From positions 62,001 to 126,000 of the forward strand of contig NZ_CABPSM010000012.1 of the NCBI RefSeq assembly GCF_902459555.1: DNA of 64,000 bases, read 5' to 3'. The position numbers and the translations under genes are program-made. A model generated the notes under the pieces. It was not told where the DNA came from. It saw nothing but the letters and a program-made list of their open reading frames with translations, and did no database searches. The first letter of the stretch is position 1. Each line of letters starts with the position of its first letter. This DNA is from Pandoraea horticolens (GTDB lineage Bacteria; Pseudomonadota; Gammaproteobacteria; Burkholderiales; Burkholderiaceae). Shown here in pieces: positions 60,271 to 64,000 of this stretch.

Positions 60271-60783
60271 TTAGAAATGCAGTCCGAAGTATTCGGGAGA
60301 CCCGGCGAAGAGCTGAGTGCTCAGCACAGGGTCGGAGAGCGCGCGATGCCAGACGGTTTGATATAGCCCCGTCAGCCCGGCACGAGGCCCGGTGACCAGG
60401 CCTTCTGCCCCCTTCGTCAACCCGGCATTGCCGAGCGTGCCGCCCAAGGTCTGACCGCTCACGATGATCGGATCGGACGCCCAGGCGCCCGCCTGCGCGA
60501 ACACGTCGTTCCACGGCGCCGGCGCCACGCCGGCAAGTGCCGGTGGCGGTGAACCCGGCGGCAGGAAAGCCGGCGCTCGGGCCGCACGCTTCGCGCGCGC
60601 GGCCCGCGACGGCCGGGCGCCATGTCGGGTGCTGGCAGTTGCGGTCTTCTCGCTTGCCGGGGCGCCCGAATAACTCGCGGTGCCCGACGGACTCGCGACA
60701 TGTGCCGATGCCGGTATCCAGAAGCCACACAACAATGCCAGCGCCATCGTGGCGCCCATGAGGCGAGAGAGCGACTTTGTCAT
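60271..60783 (-). CDS. Secreted hypothetical protein
   Basis: Exported protein of 170 residues with unknown role. A signal peptide (LMGATMALALLCGFWIPASA) is followed by a ~60-residue Ala/Ser/Arg-rich flexible part (HGARPSRAARAKRAARAP). A more structured end with GQTLGGTLGNAGLTKG and LYQTVWHRALSD closes it. AAGGGG lies seven bases before the ATG at 60783. The basic linker could bind nucleic acid, LPS or peptidoglycan. No family was recognised. It stands alone on the minus strand, divergent from the glutathione reductase gene. Confidence 0.75.
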   Translation of the reverse strand: MTKSLSRLMGATMALALLCGFWIPASAHVASPSGTASYSGAPASEKTATASTRHGARPSRAARAKRAARAPAFLPPGSPPPALAGVAPAPWNDVFAQAGAWASDPIIVSGQTLGGTLGNAGLTKGAEGLVTGPRAGLTGLYQTVWHRALSDPVLSTQLFAGSPEYFGLHF

Positions 60784-61316
60784 GACATCCCCTTATGCCG
60801 GCGGTGAATCCCGCCTGTATTGACAGAGTCAGAGCAAATTTCGCGCCACAAGCGATAACCATTTGATTCTTATGCACTTCCATTTCCACCATTCGCGTGA
60901 TGCCAAGACAATCCCGATGAAGTGTTTCATTTCAGAAACACCCGGCAGCCGCGATTGCTTCATCGGCGAAACGCTTGCGACACCTTGTGGGCCAGCCGCC
61001 ACGCGCACCGTTCAAGCATTGATCGACTTTCGATGCCTTCGATTGTCGTCCCGCGCTTCACCCGGCGCATTGATGCGAATCAATGGAAGTGCACGACCAT
61101 ACGAAAACCCGGATTGACGGGCGATGCGCCGTATGCCGAGTTGGCACGGGATGGTGGCTGAAACCAGGCTCGGACGCGTCTGAAAGCGCGGGGGACATGA
61201 CGACGTCATGCACGGGTCTCTGGCACAATCGCTCAACGCGAGAAGCGATGGCCGTCGCAACGCTGTCCGAATCATTCCGTCAGCGCGATGTGCCGCATGA
61301 CATAGAGGAGTTAGCA
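60784..61316. other. Intergenic region before glutathione reductase
   Basis: About 530 bases between divergent genes, holding both promoters. The reductase frame is open from 61083, but that stretch has no NAD-binding character. No separate gene is supported. Confidence 0.5.
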
Positions 61317-62678
61317 ATGCCCCAGTTCGATGTGGATCTTTTCGTGATCGGTGCCGGTTCCGGCGGTGTACGCGCCGCGCGCGTCGCGGCGCAGTATGGC
61401 GCACGCGTGAAGGTGGCCGAGGAGTTTCGCGTCGGCGGCACCTGCGTGATTCGCGGGTGCGTCCCGAAAAAGCTGCTCGTCTATGCGAGCCGTTTCGCCG
61501 ATGACTTCGAAGATGCCGCAGGTTTCGGATGGCAAGTGCCGCCACCCAAGTTCGACTGGAAGACACTCATCGCACGCAAAGACAGCGAAATCGCCCGGCT
61601 CGAAGGCATCTACCGCACCAACCTCGAACGCGCGGGTGCCGAACTGATCGCGGCGCGTGCCGTGGTTGAAGGCCCGCACACAGTTGTGCTGCCCGCTACG
61701 GGCGAGCGCATCACCGCCCGCCACATTCTGATTGCCACTGGCGGCAAACCGGCAGATCAGCCCCATTTCATCGGCCGCGAGCATGCCATCTCGTCGAACG
61801 AAGTGTTTCATCTCGCGTCGCTCCCCGAGCGCATCACGATCATCGGCGGCGGCTACATCGCTCTGGAGTTCGCAGGCGTATTTGCTGGACTCGGCTCGAA
61901 AGTCACGCTTGTGCATCGCGGCCCGCATCTGTTGCGCGGCTTTGACGAAGAGGTACGCACCGCCCTCGAAGCCGCCTATCGCGAGCGCGGCATCGAGGTG
62001 CTGCTGGAGCGAAAAGTGGAACGCGCGGACAAGGTGCAGGACCGCTTACGCATCACGCTGTCCGATGGAAGTACACACGAAGCCGATGTGCTGTTGAGCG
62101 CAGCCGGACGCGTGCCGTACACGCAGGGCCTCGGCCTTGCCGCAAGCGGCGTGGCGCTCAACGACAAGGGTGCCGTGATCGTCGATGAATTCTCTCGCAC
62201 GAATGTGCCGTCGATCTTTGCCGTGGGGGACGTCACCGACCGCGTCAATCTCACACCGATGGCCATTCGCGAAGGTCAGGCGTTCGCCGATACGGTGTTC
62301 GGCGAGCGCACGACGCGCGTCGACCACAAGCTGATTCCGACGGCGGTGTTCAGTACGCCCGAAATCGGTGTCGTGGGCCTGACCGAAAGCGACGCACGCG
62401 CGCAGTATTCACAGCTCAAGGTCTACAAGGCGTCGTTCCGTCCGCTCAAAGCGACGTTGTCTGGCCGTCAGGAAAAGATTCTGATGAAGCTGCTCGTGGA
62501 TGGCGCAACCGACAAGATCGTCGGCGCGCACATGGTGGGCGATCACGCGGGCGAGCAGGTGCAGTTGCTCGGCGTGGCGTTATCGATGGGCGCAACGAAG
62601 TCCGACTTCGACCGCACACTCGCGGTGCACCCTACGGCCGCTGAAGAGTGGGTGACGATGAGAACACCGGTGGCGTAA
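61317..62678 (+). CDS. gor: Glutathione-disulfide reductase
   Basis: NADPH flavoenzyme of 453 residues that reduces GSSG to GSH in the cytoplasm. The FAD site is VIGAGSGGVRAARVAAQYGA. The redox disulfide is C43-C48 in GGTCVIRGCVPKK, the glutathione-reductase form. The NADPH site is ITIIGGGYIALEFAGVFAGL, and the C-terminal active-site His lies in LAVHPTAAEEWVTM. GAGGAG sits seven bases before the ATG at 61317. It is monocistronic by position. It should support oxidative-stress defence and redox balance. Confidence 0.95.
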   Translation: MPQFDVDLFVIGAGSGGVRAARVAAQYGARVKVAEEFRVGGTCVIRGCVPKKLLVYASRFADDFEDAAGFGWQVPPPKFDWKTLIARKDSEIARLEGIYRTNLERAGAELIAARAVVEGPHTVVLPATGERITARHILIATGGKPADQPHFIGREHAISSNEVFHLASLPERITIIGGGYIALEFAGVFAGLGSKVTLVHRGPHLLRGFDEEVRTALEAAYRERGIEVLLERKVERADKVQDRLRITLSDGSTHEADVLLSAAGRVPYTQGLGLAASGVALNDKGAVIVDEFSRTNVPSIFAVGDVTDRVNLTPMAIREGQAFADTVFGERTTRVDHKLIPTAVFSTPEIGVVGLTESDARAQYSQLKVYKASFRPLKATLSGRQEKILMKLLVDGATDKIVGAHMVGDHAGEQVQLLGVALSMGATKSDFDRTLAVHPTAAEEWVTMRTPVA

Positions 62679-62792
62679 TCGGTAGCTGATTAACCACTGA
62701 CGCCCTCTCGCAGCGCCCGCGCCGATCCGTCGGTTCATCTATCCAGGTTGACCGGTGGTTCGCTGTGCGCTGGCATTGCGGCAAGCCCGGAC

Positions 62793-62820
62793 AGGCGAGA
62801 CGGCCCGTCCGGCCTCGCCT
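62793..62820. terminator. Hairpin between convergent gor and symporter genes
   Basis: AGGCGAG (62793-62799) pairs with CTCGCCT (62814-62820), with additional pairing in the 14-base centre. It abuts the symporter stop codon and may serve both convergent genes. No long T-run is present. Confidence 0.4.
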
Positions 62821-64000
62821 CAGAGACTCTGATACCAGACGCCGAAGATCGCGACGGGCGTGAGAATGAGCAGTAGCGCGCGCCACACCGGTACGAACCA
62901 CTGTCCGCGCGTGCCCACGAGTACGGCGCGTGCCGACGGCCAGATGCGCGCACCGACGAAGAGCGCCACGCACAATCCACCTGCCGGCATCAGCAGATTG
63001 ACGGTCACGTAGTCCATCAGATCGAAGATCGTCCGGTCGAAGAGCCGCACATCCGACCACACGCCGAAAGACAACGCGGCAGGTGCGCCAAAGAGAAATG
63101 TCGTCACCAGCACGGCCCCCACGGCCGGCACTCGACGCCATTGGTATTCGTCGATGAGAAACGCAGTGACCGGCTCGAACAGCGAGACTGCCGACGTCAG
63201 CGCTGCGAACAGCAGCAGCAGGAAGAAGGCCACCGCCACGAGATGACCGAACGGCATCTGCGCGAAAATCGCGGGCATCGTGATGAAGGTCAGCCCCGGC
63301 CCGGCGTTGGGCGCCACACCGAAGGCGAACACAGCGGGCAGAATCATCAGCCCGGCGAGAAAGCAGGCAAGCGTGGCGAGCGTTGCCACCCAGACGGCTG
63401 AGCCAGCCAGCTTCGCGTCCTTGGGCAGGTACGAGCCATAGACCACAATCATGCCGGCGCCGAGCGACAGCGAGAAGAACGCCAGCCCCAGCGCTTCAAG
63501 CAAAGTACTACCCGAAATAACGGAGAAGTCCGGCGTGAGAAACCATGCGACACCGGCCATGGCCCCCGGCAACGTAAGCGCGCGCGCAATGACCAGCAGC
63601 ATCAGCAGGAACAGCGCGGGCATGAGCCACTTGCCGGCGCGCTCGATGCCCTTCTGTACCCCTGCGGCAACGATGATGCACGTCAGCCCCAGAAACACCC
63701 CCATGCTCACAAGTGACGCGACCGGGTCCGCGATGAACGCGGAGAATTCGCTGACCAGACGCTCCGTGTCGACTGCCAGTACGTCACCCGTGACCGCCCG
63801 CTTCAGATACGCCACCGTCCAGCCGCCGACCACAACGTAAAACGACAGAATCGCAAAGGCGTTGAATGTAGCGACGCGCCCGACCCATGCCCAACGGCGT
63901 CCGCCCAGCTCACGCAATGCCGTCGTCACAGACTTGCCCGTCAACCGGCCAATAGTCATCTCGGCAAGCAACAGGGCAACGCCAAGCGTCAACACACAGC
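62820..64000 (-). CDS. Sodium-dependent transporter, NSS family (5' partial)
   Basis: Neurotransmitter:sodium symporter type transporter. The gene runs off the right edge, so the N-terminal part is missing (about 391 residues seen; family members have about 440-500). Visible segments include GVALLLAEMTIGRLTGKSVT, FYVVVGGWTVAYLKRAVTG, and LGLAFFSLSLGAGMIVVYGS, the last with the SLGxGM sodium-site motif. The C-terminus seems complete. It probably imports an amino acid or amine with sodium. It converges on the glutathione reductase gene. Full start and upstream control lie outside the window. Confidence 0.9.
   Translation of the reverse strand, partial: CVLTLGVALLLAEMTIGRLTGKSVTTALRELGGRRWAWVGRVATFNAFAILSFYVVVGGWTVAYLKRAVTGDVLAVDTERLVSEFSAFIADPVASLVSMGVFLGLTCIIVAAGVQKGIERAGKWLMPALFLLMLLVIARALTLPGAMAGVAWFLTPDFSVISGSTLLEALGLAFFSLSLGAGMIVVYGSYLPKDAKLAGSAVWVATLATLACFLAGLMILPAVFAFGVAPNAGPGLTFITMPAIFAQMPFGHLVAVAFFLLLLFAALTSAVSLFEPVTAFLIDEYQWRRVPAVGAVLVTTFLFGAPAALSFGVWSDVRLFDRTIFDLMDYVTVNLLMPAGGLCVALFVGARIWPSARAVLVGTRGQWFVPVWRALLLILTPVAIFGVWYQSL

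Noticed and set aside
1-64000. CRISPR arrays, rRNA or tRNA genes
   Set aside because: No regularly spaced repeats or recognisable structural RNA sequence were seen on reading through, though a tRNA scan was not run.

Overview
The window is a GC-rich bacterial chromosome segment with dense coding, short gaps and long spurious antisense frames typical of roughly 60-65 percent GC DNA. Gene content (heavy-metal type two-component system, liv operon, FtsK with a long linker, DASS/Ldh2 pair, many c-di-GMP proteins, PotABCD-like uptake tied to a CoA ligase) points to a betaproteobacterium of the Burkholderiales, most likely Burkholderiaceae such as Pandoraea or a relative. That placement is inference from gene style, not proven. 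No rRNA, tRNA or CRISPR array was seen.

Layout. 1-6.9 kb: 5'-cut response regulator and sensor kinase, two minus-strand genes, arfB, a HipBA toxin-antitoxin pair and a DUF2239 gene with two palindromic operators. 7-11.5 kb: MATE, MFS and DMT exporters with a TetR regulator. 11.6-18 kb: a minus-strand envelope/stress block (ChaB, DUF3309, proline-rich peptide, PRC-barrel, two BON proteins, DUF2252, MscS channel), including a 51-residue gene easily missed. 18.3-22.6 kb: MHYT-GGDEF-EAL protein, HxlR regulator, and an SDR/ArsR divergent pair sharing two matched operators. 22.6-25 kb: a KfrA-like coiled-coil protein divergent from a complete tyrosine recombinase, with a perfect 17-bp-arm palindrome between them. 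25-33 kb: tandem nitronate monooxygenases, then a branched-chain amino acid transport operon (livK, livH, fused livM-livG, livF). 33-45 kb: FtsK lacking the usual first membrane segment, a glycan-type enzyme, a PAS-GGDEF-EAL protein, a FeeM-like N-acyl synthase candidate, MarR plus EmrB, and a TfoX-like protein. 45.6-48.6 kb: a collapsed autotransporter, an outer-membrane protein and a diguanylate cyclase. 49-56.5 kb: a catabolic operon (hydratase-like protein, ABC importer, CoA ligase, IclR). 56.8-64 kb: an orphan atpC, a DASS transporter with Ldh2 dehydrogenase, a secreted protein, glutathione reductase, and a sodium symporter cut by the right edge.

Main points of interest: the recombinase/KfrA pair with its palindrome, the orphan ATP synthase epsilon gene, the FeeM-like enzyme beside c-di-GMP genes, the autotransporter remnant, the uptake/CoA-ligase operon whose hydratase lacks one catalytic glutamate, and a probable one-base frameshift near 2140. 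None was tested by database search.
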